Shown: positions 55,113 to 64,000 of the stretch, one piece after another
Position numbering within the stretch: position 1 is the stretch's first letter
How the letters are laid out: every line of letters starts with the position of its first letter
Source: Mariniblastus sp.
GTDB taxonomy: Bacteria > Planctomycetota > Planctomycetia > Pirellulales > Pirellulaceae
Length of the DNA stretch: 64,000 nucleotides
Assembly (NCBI GenBank): GCA_029251085.1
Contig: JAQXDZ010000046.1
Coordinates: 1-64,000 of the forward strand
Direction: 5' to 3'
Notes under the pieces: model-generated
What the model was told of the DNA's origin: nothing
The model's input: only the letters and a program-made list of their open reading frames with translations
Database searches by the model: none
Program-made: the position numbers and the translations under genes

Positions 55113-56027
55113 ATGCAATCCGTTATCCCCAACGCCCGCCGAGGTTTAGTCTGTGCTGTCGTTGCGCAAGTGCTTTGGGGTTGTTTTCCTATTTATGTAA
55201 ACGCATTAAGGACAATCGCTCCTTTTGATTTCGTGGCTCATCGCGCTGCGTGGTCGTTTTTACTATTGGGAAATCTAGTTCTGATTTCGAAGTGGTCTCC
55301 CAATATTGGCTTGCCTGAGCGGGAAGAGATTCGCTTAGGCCTCTCTTCCCGAAACACGATAATGCTGTACGCAGCGGCGGCAATTTTGATTGCCTCGAAT
55401 TGGATAGCGTTCGTCTGGTCGGTAATGAATGACCATGCGATAGATGCAAGTCTTGGTTATTATATTTGCCCGTTGATTGTCGTCTTGCTGGGCGTTGTTT
55501 TTCTTAGGGAACGGCTTTCAAGGTTAAGATGGATAGCGGTAGGATTTGCGACGGTTGGAGTCGGATACACGACATTTGCGGAGGGGACATTGTTGTGGGT
55601 GTCGCTGGCGATCGCGGGAAGTTTTGGATTCTACGGATTGATCAAGAAAAGGGCGCCGCTTTCAGCCCTCGCTGGTTTAACATTTGAAACCGGTGTTCTC
55701 TTTTTACCAGCCGTCGCCTACCTCGGGTGGCGACTTTGTACATCGGATGTCAACTTAGGAGAATATCCTTTTTGGGTTTATATTCTGATCGTTGGTAGCG
55801 GAGCAGCGACAATTTTGCCTTTGGCCTTTTATGCAACTGCAGTTAAGCACTTGCCGTTGTCCACCGTGGGGTTTCTCCAATACATTGGCCCGACAATCCA
55901 ATTTTTCATTGGTGTCTTTTTCTTAAACGAAGCGATGGATCACGTTCGTTTGACGGGTTTCGTTTTTGTGTGGATTGGCGTTGTCATCTTTATGGTTCCG
56001 CCGAAAAAATCTCCGAAACGCGTTTAG
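55113..56027 (+). CDS. rarD: EamA-family transporter RarD
   Basis: The 304-residue protein has about ten hydrophobic segments in two EamA halves. The RarD signature near the N-terminus is ARRGLVCAVVAQVLWGCFPI followed by the FVAHRAAWSF stretch. LSLGYYICPLIVVLLG-like (here DASLGYYICPLIVVLLGVVF) and FLQYIGPTIQFFIGVFFLNE are also typical. RarD-like carriers export or import small metabolites; the substrate is not known. I chose the ATG at 55113; the frame is open from 55017, but the extra residues are not membrane-like. Confidence 0.9.
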   Translation: MQSVIPNARRGLVCAVVAQVLWGCFPIYVNALRTIAPFDFVAHRAAWSFLLLGNLVLISKWSPNIGLPEREEIRLGLSSRNTIMLYAAAAILIASNWIAFVWSVMNDHAIDASLGYYICPLIVVLLGVVFLRERLSRLRWIAVGFATVGVGYTTFAEGTLLWVSLAIAGSFGFYGLIKKRAPLSALAGLTFETGVLFLPAVAYLGWRLCTSDVNLGEYPFWVYILIVGSGAATILPLAFYATAVKHLPLSTVGFLQYIGPTIQFFIGVFFLNEAMDHVRLTGFVFVWIGVVIFMVPPKKSPKRV

Positions 56028-56053
56028 TGAAGAACGAAATGAAATAAGTCTTG

Positions 56054-58432
56054 CTATTTATTAAGAAATTCCGGCGTGTCGACGACTGCATGAATCAGAG
56101 ACCGGAAACCATAATCTTCTTTCTCTGTAGCCGCGACACAGGCGATAATTGAAGACCGGTCTGCCAAGGCGACGGGTGCTCCAGTTGCGTAGGTTAGGAG
56201 CTTGTTCGCAACATTTTTGGCGATTAAATTTTTCCTGGTTAACAAGATTTCTTTAAAGCTAGAGATTCCCTCAAATGGCTCACCGCTGGGCATTTTTGAA
56301 CTGGCGTCAATCGCGAGGCGTTTGGTTTTTTTTCGCCCGACACGAGTGGTATATACGTCTCGCCATCGTCCAGAGGGATCGTAGTTTTCCAATGCGAATC
56401 CAGGAGGGTCAATGATCCGGTGGCAGGAAGCGCAGGACGGATCGTTCTGGTGCTTTTGCAGTTGTTCGCGAATGGTTGCGGCACCTCGGGTATCCGGTTC
56501 AATCGCAGGTACGTTTTCTGGCGGAGGAGGAATCTCAATTCCTAATAATCGTTCCGAGATCCAGGTTCCGCGGGTGACCGGAGACGTTTGCGTGCCATTC
56601 GCGGTGACTTTTAACACTGAGCCGTGCGTGAGTATTCCGCCACGATGGTCTTTGGGATTGAGAGTAACCTTTTTAAGATTCCCTCCAACTACATTCTGGA
56701 TGCCATAAAAGGACGCGAGGTGGCTATTAAGGAAGGTGTAGTCAGAATCGATGAGTTCGCCGACGGGTCGATTGTGTTGAATCAGGTATTCGAGAAATGC
56801 GGAGGTCTCAGCCAGCATTGAATGTTCGACGATCGGATCAAATCCAGGGTAAAGTTTGGGGTCAGGCTGAGTGAAGCCGATCAGGCGTAGGTCGAGCCAT
56901 TCAGAAGCGAAGGCCGAGGCAAATTGTTGGCCGTTAGAATGGTTGAGCAGACGTTCGACTTGTTGGTGGAGCACCAATTTGTTTTCCAGTTGACCTTCTG
57001 CTGCGAGTTGAAGAAGTTCGGCATCGGGCAACCGATTCCAGAGAAAATAGCTGAGTCTGGAGGCAAGTGCATAGGAATTTAGTTTCCCTGCCGGAGCAGG
57101 GAAAAGTAAAAACCGTGGTGAGCAGAGAATGGCCCGGTAGCCCATTCGAATTGATGTTTCAAAAGATTGCTCGTCTTTAAGTGAGGCAGAAACGGGGGCG
57201 AAGTATCGATCTACTACATCCGGTGCACATGGGCTTCGAAAGGCGGCATTGGCGAAACGCTGAATCAGCGTTTTGGCTTGTTTTAGCTTAGCCTTGAGCG
57301 TTTGCTTATCCTCCGCATTCGTTCCTTCATCAGAGCCAAATAAAATCTCCTTGATTTGTGACTGAGATTGACCGATGTGAATTTTTTCCAAAACAAGTGA
57401 ATCGATACCAACCCCCGAGACGTTTTGTGACTCACCTTCGCCAGTGCCAACCTGGCCGCCGGCGAATCTAGCTTTTTTCAATTTTGCGTCAGAGGGTTTG
57501 ACCTCAAACATGTGCCCTTCTGGAAGCCATGCGATTATGGTTTTCTCACTGAGCTCGGGTGTAACTTCAAATGAATCAACCCAGCTCATCAGCGGAGCAC
57601 TGGATTGGCATTCACCTGAGCGAATGGAGCACCAGACATTTCCGTTCTCGGGAGGTCTAACGGATTTGGCTCTGATCGTCATCTTATACCAACCTGCTTC
57701 GTTGGCTGTTGTAACTGGTAATCGCCCGTAGAAAACTAAATTTGATGACCAGGTCGTTGCCAGGCCTTCACGCAATTCTGGTTCTCGGCATCTTCGGGAG
57801 TGATTGCGCCGCGCAATTTGTTTGGGTTTGAATTCACGTTTCCAAGTGCTTTTGAGACTTGGTTTAGCGCGATGAAACGCTTCTTCCAAAGCGGCGTCGA
57901 CAACCGACACATGCTGTCTTAGCTGGTGGTGAGAAATAGGTTGTCCTTCGCCAACGGTCGTGAACCCATGGACCAGCGGTTCTTCCGGAATCATTTCGGA
58001 TAAGGGAAGATCGATGCCGAGCAAATCGTGAAGCGTATTTTCAAGTTGGATTCGGGTCAGTCGTTTTCCACGCGAACGGCCAAACTCGCGGTAGGATTTT
58101 CGTTGTTTTTGAGAAATCCAGTTTTGGGTCGCCTTTAAGAATTTACTCCGTTGCTGCTGATCCATGTTTGAATCTTCGGGAGGTGGCATCTCGCCGCTGG
58201 CGACACGATCGTAGATGCGTGTCCAGGCTTCCCAGTTGATTTTGCCGGGGGTTTCTCCCAATGATCCGAGGTCAAATCCTGCTTCTGAGTCTTCGCCACG
58301 ATGACAATCGGAACAATTTGAATTTAGAAACTGGCTGATTTCTTTTGGTGGGGAGTCGGTTGTGGCCGAAATGGCGGATCCGCCAAATAGGCCAATTGTC
58401 GAATAGATCAGGAGGTAAGTGAGTCGAACCAT
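56054..58432 (-). CDS. Planctomycete cytochrome-c-like DUF1592/1588/1587/1585 protein
   Basis: The 792-residue exported protein has an N-terminal heme-binding motif (NCSDCHRGEDSEAGFDLGSL, CxxCH) and a second (CASCHRIIDPPGFALENYDP). The domains between resemble the DUF1587-DUF1592-DUF1588 set (RLTRIQLENTLHDLLGIDLP, SRLSYFLWNRLPDAELLQLA, HRGGILTHGSVLKVTANGTQ). A DUF1585-like end follows (LLTYATGAPVALADRS). Such proteins are specific to planctomycetes and relatives, and their role, perhaps electron transfer tied to polysaccharide use, is unproven. It faces the sulfatase gene at 58660 divergently. Confidence 0.93.
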   Translation of the reverse strand: MVRLTYLLIYSTIGLFGGSAISATTDSPPKEISQFLNSNCSDCHRGEDSEAGFDLGSLGETPGKINWEAWTRIYDRVASGEMPPPEDSNMDQQQRSKFLKATQNWISQKQRKSYREFGRSRGKRLTRIQLENTLHDLLGIDLPLSEMIPEEPLVHGFTTVGEGQPISHHQLRQHVSVVDAALEEAFHRAKPSLKSTWKREFKPKQIARRNHSRRCREPELREGLATTWSSNLVFYGRLPVTTANEAGWYKMTIRAKSVRPPENGNVWCSIRSGECQSSAPLMSWVDSFEVTPELSEKTIIAWLPEGHMFEVKPSDAKLKKARFAGGQVGTGEGESQNVSGVGIDSLVLEKIHIGQSQSQIKEILFGSDEGTNAEDKQTLKAKLKQAKTLIQRFANAAFRSPCAPDVVDRYFAPVSASLKDEQSFETSIRMGYRAILCSPRFLLFPAPAGKLNSYALASRLSYFLWNRLPDAELLQLAAEGQLENKLVLHQQVERLLNHSNGQQFASAFASEWLDLRLIGFTQPDPKLYPGFDPIVEHSMLAETSAFLEYLIQHNRPVGELIDSDYTFLNSHLASFYGIQNVVGGNLKKVTLNPKDHRGGILTHGSVLKVTANGTQTSPVTRGTWISERLLGIEIPPPPENVPAIEPDTRGAATIREQLQKHQNDPSCASCHRIIDPPGFALENYDPSGRWRDVYTTRVGRKKTKRLAIDASSKMPSGEPFEGISSFKEILLTRKNLIAKNVANKLLTYATGAPVALADRSSIIACVAATEKEDYGFRSLIHAVVDTPEFLNK

Positions 58433-58659
58433 GGTACTGAGTGGAACTCAAAGAAATGAATTGGATGGATGATTGAAGATTTCAATATGAAACCCAACCT
58501 GAATCTAGGACGTTTCGAGGAAAGCCAGAAACGTGTTAAATTCAACAAACTGGCAAGCCATTACTAAGATACTTGGTAAACCGTCCATATTGTGTAATAT
58601 TAGACGCGTCTAAACATTTGATTAGAAAATTAGTGCCGTAACAAAATAGGTGAGTTTGC

Positions 58660-60270
58660 ATGTCAAGACAATTCGGAATCACTTCATTGATTGGTTTTTT
58701 AGGTGTGTTCATAGTTGGATGGTTTTGCCCATTGCAGGGCGAGGAAAAGCCCAACATTCTGTTTATTTTCTCAGATGATCACGCACCTCATGCAATCGGT
58801 GCGTACGACGGATGGCTAAAGAGCGTCGATCCAACTCCGAACATTGACAGTTTAGCCCGGCAGGGCATGTTGTTTAAAAATAGCTTTTGCACAAACTCAA
58901 TTTGTGGTCCGAGTCGGGCAGTGATTGTGACAGGCAAGCACAGCCACCTTAACGGATTCATGAACAACGGCAACAAGTTTGACGGCTCGCAGCAAACCTT
59001 TCCTAAGCTATTGCAAAAAGCGGGATATCAAACGGCGATGATCGGTAAATGGCATCTGAAGTCAAATCCACAGGGGTTTGATTACTGGGACATTCTTCCG
59101 GGGCAAGGTGATTATTACAATCCAATGATGATTTCAGAAAATGGTCGTCGTCAGGTTGAAGGTCACTGCACGGAGATCGTAACGGAATTAGCTGTCGAAT
59201 GGTTGGATAAGAACCGCGATAAAAGCAAGCCGTTTCTGTTGATGTGCCAACACAAAGCACCTCACCGTTGTTGGATGCCGGCGCCGGAACACTTAAATCT
59301 TTACGATGATATTGAGATTCCAATTCCGTCAACTTTGTTTGATAAACATAAGGATGACGCACCTGCCGCCCGAAATCAGGAAATGGAAATCGATCGCCAC
59401 ATGCACATCGTATACGACTTGTTTACTGATCCTCCGGAGGGTTGGGATGGCGAGCCGAATCTGAAGACGGATAAGTCCGGTGTCAAGAATATGAAGAAAA
59501 TGACGCCGGAGCAGTTGGCTGTTTGGAATGCGGCTTACAAAGATGAAAACGAAGCCTTTGCAGCTGCTAATTTAAGCGGAGACGACCTGGTTCGGTGGAA
59601 GTACCAGCGTTATGCGAAAAATTATCTACGGTGCGTTCGCGGCGTGGATGATAGTGTGGGGCGACTTCTAAAATATCTTGAAGAGAATGATTTAGAAGAC
59701 AACACAGTTGTGGTTTATTCCTCGGATCAGGGGTTCTACGTGGGCGACCACGGTTGGTACGACAAGCGTTGGATGTACGAGGAATCGCTGAAAATGCCGT
59801 TGGTGATAAAGTGGCCGGGGAATACAGCGCCCGGGAGTGTTAATACCAACCTCGTCCAGAACCTTGATTATGCCGAGACATTTCTCCAAATGGCTGGCGC
59901 TCCGATTCCCTCAGACATGCAAGGCCGCTCACTGGTGCCGCTATTGAGGGGTGAGAAAGTCAACGATTGGAGAACGTCGCTGTATTACCATTTCTACGAA
60001 TACCCAAGCGTTCACATGTGTCCAAAACACAACGGAGTGCGTAACGAACGGTACAAGTTGATTCAGATTTACGAATTTGGTGAATGGGAGTTCTACGATC
60101 TCTTAGAGGATCCGGATGAGTTGAATAACGTCTACGGCGATCCTGCTTATCAAGAACAGGTCGCGATGATGAAGTTGGAACTCGAGCGATTGAGAGTTCT
60201 CTATCAGGATGAAACGGTGACGGGGATGCGTGATGAAAACTGGCGAGCCAAATTCCGGAAATTCAAGTGA
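58660..60270 (+). CDS. Type I sulfatase
   Basis: The 536-residue exported enzyme hydrolyses sulfate esters after conversion of Cys82 to formylglycine. The motif is SICGPSRAVIVTGKH (CxPSR). Metal ligands include the early Asp pair (IFSDDHAPHAIGAY) and the late YSSDQGFYVGDHGWYDKRWM block. The Cys form is typical of enzymes matured by the FGE-type generating enzyme. No matching FGE is in the window. It starts a probable operon with a DUF1080 gene 66 bases downstream. Confidence 0.95.
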   Translation: MSRQFGITSLIGFLGVFIVGWFCPLQGEEKPNILFIFSDDHAPHAIGAYDGWLKSVDPTPNIDSLARQGMLFKNSFCTNSICGPSRAVIVTGKHSHLNGFMNNGNKFDGSQQTFPKLLQKAGYQTAMIGKWHLKSNPQGFDYWDILPGQGDYYNPMMISENGRRQVEGHCTEIVTELAVEWLDKNRDKSKPFLLMCQHKAPHRCWMPAPEHLNLYDDIEIPIPSTLFDKHKDDAPAARNQEMEIDRHMHIVYDLFTDPPEGWDGEPNLKTDKSGVKNMKKMTPEQLAVWNAAYKDENEAFAAANLSGDDLVRWKYQRYAKNYLRCVRGVDDSVGRLLKYLEENDLEDNTVVVYSSDQGFYVGDHGWYDKRWMYEESLKMPLVIKWPGNTAPGSVNTNLVQNLDYAETFLQMAGAPIPSDMQGRSLVPLLRGEKVNDWRTSLYYHFYEYPSVHMCPKHNGVRNERYKLIQIYEFGEWEFYDLLEDPDELNNVYGDPAYQEQVAMMKLELERLRVLYQDETVTGMRDENWRAKFRKFK

Positions 60271-60335
60271 ATGTTGGAATGGACGACGTCCGGATGAAAA
60301 CCTTTTTGTGCAAATTTTGATTATTGGTTTGGGAA

Positions 60336-61385
60336 ATGCGTAACGTTATCGGTATTTGTTGTTTGGTGGTCTTGCTGCTCGATTCGGTGGCGTATGCTCA
60401 ACTTTCCACTGGTTGGAAAAGTCACGATCTCAGTCGGCCACAACCAAAAGTTGTGACGGCCGGTATTAAACCGGGAGGTCCGCCCAGTGACGCAATCGTC
60501 TTGTTCGATGGAAATGACTTGTCGCAGTGGCTCAGTTCCAATGGTGGTGAGCCAAAATGGAAAGTTGTTGATGGAGCGATGGAGTCGGTGCCTCGGAGTG
60601 GTTATGTCGTTTCCAAAGAAAAGTTTGGGGACTGCCAAGTCCACGTTGAGTTTGCGTCTCCTAAAAACGTGAAAGGAACCGGGCAGGGGAGGGGAAACAG
60701 TGGCGTTTTTCTAATGGGAGAATTCGAGGTTCAGGTTCTCGACAGTTATGAGAATCAGACCTACTCCGATGGAAGTGCTGGTTCGATCTATGGACAGTAT
60801 CCTCCGTTAGTCAATGCAAGCCGAAAGCCGGGTGAATGGCAGACTTACGACATTGTTTTTAAACGGCCACGGTTTGACGATAAAGGCAATTTGACGAGTG
60901 CCGCCCGCTTAACGGTTTTTCATAACGGCGTATTGGTTCAGGATGGGAACGAAGCGCTAGGGCCAACCAATTGGATTCGCCATAAGGCTTACGAAAATAT
61001 AGCTGGTAAAACCGAAGGCCCATTAAGTTTGCAGGATCACGGTAACCCAGTTCGTTACCGAAATATCTGGGTTCGAAATCTGGTGGATCGCGAAAAACCA
61101 AAACCAATTCTTGCGAAGAAACCGCCTTATCAACTCAAGCAGGATGAGATTGACCAATTGGTCGGTCAATACGGTGGGCACCGAGTCATTCAATCAACGG
61201 ATAGTTTGGTATTCATGTTTAATGGCAACACACCGTTAACGCTGGTTGGTACTAGCCCAACCGCGTTTGAATTTGGAGAATCAGCAGGGACGCTTCAATT
61301 TGAAAAAGATGATCAAGGGAAGGTATCTGAGATTGTGATTCGGCTTGACGCTGCCGGGGTTCGGAAGGCCAAGCGAGTTGACTAA
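60336..61385 (+). CDS. DUF1080 (3-keto-disaccharide hydrolase-like) protein
   Basis: The 349-residue protein has a signal (VIGICCLVVLLLDSVAYA). A DUF1080 domain follows with AIVLFDGNDLSQWLSSNG, GQGRGNSGVFLMGEFEVQVL and LQDHGNPVRYRNIWVRNL, all close to the copy at 22345. A C-terminal extension (about 265-349) with QLVGQYGGHRV and IVIRLDAAGVRKAKRVD may be an additional small beta domain. Transcribed right after a sulfatase, it fits an exported glycan-breakdown set. The ATG at 60336 lies in front of the signal but has no good ribosome-binding site. Confidence 0.9.
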   Translation: MRNVIGICCLVVLLLDSVAYAQLSTGWKSHDLSRPQPKVVTAGIKPGGPPSDAIVLFDGNDLSQWLSSNGGEPKWKVVDGAMESVPRSGYVVSKEKFGDCQVHVEFASPKNVKGTGQGRGNSGVFLMGEFEVQVLDSYENQTYSDGSAGSIYGQYPPLVNASRKPGEWQTYDIVFKRPRFDDKGNLTSAARLTVFHNGVLVQDGNEALGPTNWIRHKAYENIAGKTEGPLSLQDHGNPVRYRNIWVRNLVDREKPKPILAKKPPYQLKQDEIDQLVGQYGGHRVIQSTDSLVFMFNGNTPLTLVGTSPTAFEFGESAGTLQFEKDDQGKVSEIVIRLDAAGVRKAKRVD

Positions 61386-61404
61386 GTCCAGTGGAATTGT
61401 GGTT

Positions 61405-62547
61405 CTATCGACGAAGCTCAACGCCAAGTCCAAATCCTTGAAAACCGAGGAACCCAAGTGTTGGAGCTCCAGCTTCGGCCCATAGTTGACCGTCATATGT
61501 ACCTGTAACGGCGAGTTCAGCGCCGCTTCTCATGGTTCTGGCCCACTCGATTCCAAATCCAAACTCGCCGATTCCTACGACTTCGTCCGCTTCTTGGAGT
61601 ACTAAGAACGGAGATGCGGGGGGAATGCTAACATCTCCAATGACGGTTCTGTCGATTGTTTTTGTTCCGTAGAGTAAAGCTCCACTTCCTTTTGCAATCG
61701 CTGATAGGCCGCGGCAACCAATTCGTTTTTTAAGATCCAAAGCGACGCTTGGTCCGACACCATCGTAGGCGCGTTCCCAATTCAAACTGGCCGGCGCGAC
61801 CCCCGTGACGGTTGCCGCCAATGTCTGACGAAGGCGAGCATAGCGGAGACCTACTCCACCATTTATTTCAATGTCGTGAGCGGTTGTTGAATAGGTTCCG
61901 TATAGATTTGTAATCTGAGCTTGAAGATTGCTACTTGTCTGGAGAGTGTCGCCAGGTACGGCGGCAATGATGTTAGCCGGAAAAATAACGGTAACTGCAT
62001 GAGCCCCGAATAACGTAATTCCATTTGACACATTGTCTCGAACTGCCCCATCTGCGTCGAAGCTCCAGTAAGAGGCTCTGATTCCCATGCCCTCTGAATT
62101 TTTAAAACCGACCCAAATCTTTGGCGTTACCTTGTAATCGTATTGAAACGGGTGAAGGGTCTGCAGGCCAGTTGCGGTGTTGGTTTCGGAATACTCGAAA
62201 GCTTCTTTGAAGTGAGGTTTGGACCAAACAGCGGCGGCGCCAGCATAAAATCCCGGGTTGGCTTGCGTTGTATTTTGATTTGCGTAATCAGCGGTTGAAA
62301 TTTGGAGAGCTTTTATCTGTTGCTCCAGTTCCATTACGCGAGACTCAAGATAATTACCTTTGGAACCGGGATTCGTACTTGTGACAGGAATGGTATTTAG
62401 AGCGTTGCCGCTGAAGGAGGCGTTGGTCGCTGTAGGTTGCTGCGCCTGCAAACTTCCACCCAAAGTTACACCGAGGATCGCCAGAACTCCTGCTAAGAAC
62501 TTTACCAAACTGTTGAGTTCTAGACTTCGCATTTGAACAATTACCAT
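61405..62547 (-). CDS. Lpg1974-like outer-membrane protein
   Basis: The 380-residue protein starts with a signal (FLAGVLAILGVTLGGSLQAQ). A short coiled coil follows (NYLESRVMELEQQIKALQIS), then a beta-rich barrel-like domain. FYAGAAAVWSKPHFKEAFEY, VTPKIWVGFKNSEGMGIRAS and the final GFLGFQGFGLGVELRR resemble the Lpg1974/BBP7-type pore-forming outer-membrane family seen in planctomycetes. AGGAAG lies upstream of the ATG. The protein probably forms an outer-membrane channel with the coiled coil facing the periplasm. Confidence 0.75.
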   Translation of the reverse strand: MVIVQMRSLELNSLVKFLAGVLAILGVTLGGSLQAQQPTATNASFSGNALNTIPVTSTNPGSKGNYLESRVMELEQQIKALQISTADYANQNTTQANPGFYAGAAAVWSKPHFKEAFEYSETNTATGLQTLHPFQYDYKVTPKIWVGFKNSEGMGIRASYWSFDADGAVRDNVSNGITLFGAHAVTVIFPANIIAAVPGDTLQTSSNLQAQITNLYGTYSTTAHDIEINGGVGLRYARLRQTLAATVTGVAPASLNWERAYDGVGPSVALDLKKRIGCRGLSAIAKGSGALLYGTKTIDRTVIGDVSIPPASPFLVLQEADEVVGIGEFGFGIEWARTMRSGAELAVTGTYDGQLWAEAGAPTLGFLGFQGFGLGVELRR

Positions 62548-62971
62548 GACTCTTCCTGACGTGTGCTGTGTGATTTAGCCTACTATGCCTGTTTATCGGT
62601 TATTCCGGTGGTATCGGTTAAGCAAAGCCCGCAATCAACCGGAGTAAGCGGCCATAATCAGAAATCCCCAAGAAAAGGCGGCAATTAGGCCTAAAAACTT
62701 ATGCAGCCGTTTACCCACAACAAGTCTCAACCACTTCTTTTTCGGTTAGTTGGGGGGACTGGGAGTTAGAGGTTGTCGGTTTTGCGTTGTCTGACCATGC
62801 TTGGCTCGGGGGTTGGTAGATAGGAAATCACCCGGAATCGACAATCAAACGGAAATGTGGGTGTTGGCGTCGAATCGGAAGTGCCGAATCGAGACCGATT
62901 CTTCCTGAACGTTGCGCGGGCTCGCGACAGGCAGAAGTTAATGGGCGAAGGCTGATGGTCGACGGGGTTGT
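62548..62971. other. Intergenic region upstream of the outer-membrane protein gene
   Basis: No gene or structure was recognised. It separates the outer-membrane protein gene from the 3' end of the histidine kinase gene on the same strand. Confidence 0.45.
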
Positions 62972-64000
62972 TCAGTTAAGAACACGACTCAAAACTTGGG
63001 CAATCGCCTTTTTATTGACAGGTTTGGTTAGGACGTCATCCATCCCTGCATTGCGATATTCGACGATATCTTCTTCTGTACAGTTAGCTGACCAGGCAAC
63101 AATTTTTGGAGTATCCTGGCCGAACTTATTTTTTATTATCTGAGTTGCTTCGATTCCATTGAGCTGTGGCATTTGAATATCCATCAGAATGATGTCAAAG
63201 GTAGCGTCATCCAACGCTGCAATTGCTTCGTGGCCGGAGTTGACCTCTTCAATGGTAAGCCCAAACTTTTTAAACATCAGGTTGGCAACTTTTCGATTGA
63301 CGCTGTTGTCATCCACAATTAACAAGCGAGCCGAATACTGTCTAAAATCGGCTTCAATAGAGTGCTGATCGGCGTGATCAATTTGTTTTGAACGAGTCAG
63401 GGTTAGGTCGAACCAAAAGATAGATCCAGGCTGTGGATCGGCAGGTCGCATTCCAATTTCCCCGCCCATTTGTTCAATCAGGCCACGCGTAATTGATAAC
63501 CCAAGTCCAGTCGATGCTATTTTATTTGTGCCAGGGGCGTCCTTCGTCCAAAATTCACGGAACAGAAGTGGGCGATCTTCAACAGCGATTCCCGGGCCTT
63601 GATCCGAGACTGAGAAAGATAATTTCATTGCATTGGCATCTTCTTCGGTCGCCATAATGGCAATCTGAATTTGCCCTTCGTTGGAATACTTGATTGCATT
63701 ACTGATTAAATTTGTGAGAGACTTTCTAATTTTAAACACGTCTCCGTCTAACCACTTGGGAACATTGGGGCTGATAAAGACCGATAGGTTTAATCCCTTC
63801 ATTTTTGCCTGAGGTTCGAGAATGGCGACTGTCGAATTGACGGTGCTTTTTAAATTGAATGGCTCCAATTTCAATGTCTCGGCACCATCTTTCATTCGCG
63901 AGAAGTCAAGAACCTGATTCACCACATGCATTAAATAGTCGGATGAAGTTCGAAGCGTTTCTAAGAGATCGAGCGATTCATCATTGAGAGGTTGGTCTTC
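62972..64000 (-). CDS. Hybrid histidine kinase, C-terminal part (cut by window edge)
   Basis: The 342 readable residues begin inside the dimerisation helix (TSSDYLMHVVNQVLDFSRMK). The HATPase follows with N-box LISNAIKYSN, G1 SDQGPGIA and G2 STGLGLSI. A receiver comes last, with LLIVDDNSVNRKVA, phospho-acceptor Asp in IILMDIQMPQLNG and Lys in VLTKPVNKKA. The frame stays open to the right edge, so the sensor part is missing. Input signal unknown. No partner regulator is visible within the window. Confidence 0.93.
   Translation of the reverse strand, partial: EDQPLNDESLDLLETLRTSSDYLMHVVNQVLDFSRMKDGAETLKLEPFNLKSTVNSTVAILEPQAKMKGLNLSVFISPNVPKWLDGDVFKIRKSLTNLISNAIKYSNEGQIQIAIMATEEDANAMKLSFSVSDQGPGIAVEDRPLLFREFWTKDAPGTNKIASTGLGLSITRGLIEQMGGEIGMRPADPQPGSIFWFDLTLTRSKQIDHADQHSIEADFRQYSARLLIVDDNSVNRKVANLMFKKFGLTIEEVNSGHEAIAALDDATFDIILMDIQMPQLNGIEATQIIKNKFGQDTPKIVAWSANCTEEDIVEYRNAGMDDVLTKPVNKKAIAQVLSRVLN

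Overview
The window looks like chromosomal DNA from a planctomycete, most likely a Pirellulaceae-type marine species of moderate GC. This is inferred from gene content. The markers are a DUF1559 protein with a prepilin-like N-terminus, a heme-motif DUF1592/1588/1587/1585-type protein, formylglycine sulfatases (one whole, one cut by the left edge), two DUF1080 proteins, a Tat-exported Gfo/Idh oxidoreductase, an Lpg1974-like outer-membrane protein, an FG-GAP repeat protein and many Sec or lipoprotein signals. No rRNA, tRNA, CRISPR array, transposase, prophage or attachment site was seen.

Layout. 1-4.2 kb: sulfatase 5' end, a degenerate RNase H-like protein and glgB. 4.2-11.8 kb: an alpha/beta hydrolase, then purL-purQ and rpsA on the minus strand. 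11.8-16.1 kb: a sparse region with a possible leader or small-RNA locus (13-codon ORF with an extreme Shine-Dalgarno and a terminator), a small lipoprotein, a PilZ protein, a site-2 protease and a small membrane protein. 16.5-22.1 kb: trpS, acpS, a coiled-coil exported protein, a ROK kinase and lepA. 22.3-30 kb: a DUF1080-esterase gene interrupted by a frameshift at an A10 run, a lipoprotein, a tandem SGNH esterase, a TerB-like protein and a large exported protein. 30-37 kb: a short UvrC, an active/degenerate trypsin-PDZ pair, a membrane protein with an HEQIH motif and a thioredoxin-TPR protein. 37-42.8 kb: Gfo/Idh enzyme, MsrA with an internal insertion, a REC-HATPase-FHA protein, DUF1559 protein and HemP. 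42.9-47.6 kb: two divergent phosphohexomutases and a HEAT-repeat protein. 47.8-52.6 kb: an NTF2-like protein, an Mla-like lipid transport pair with a fused ATPase-permease, a 45-residue membrane protein and a thioredoxin-like lipoprotein with an in-frame TGA in its active site. 52.6-64 kb: FG-GAP protein, methyltransferase, RarD, heme-motif protein, sulfatase plus DUF1080 protein, outer-membrane protein and the 3' part of a hybrid histidine kinase.

How the genes fit together. Housekeeping genes (purQL, rpsA, trpS, acpS, lepA, uvrC, glmM-like) are mixed with an exported glycan-degradation set (sulfatases, DUF1080, SGNH esterase, heme-motif and FG-GAP proteins) and with envelope functions (Mla-like transport, outer-membrane protein, proteases).

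The strongest unusual signals are: a candidate selenoprotein in which TGA takes the place of the first Cys of a WCGPC motif (52181-52183), with a possible SECIS hairpin just after it; a dnaX-like A-AAA-AAG slip site exactly where two fused domains change frame (23468-23478); and the mini-ORF leader at 12.7-12.95 kb, whose upstream arm is perfectly complementary to the 3' arm of its own terminator.
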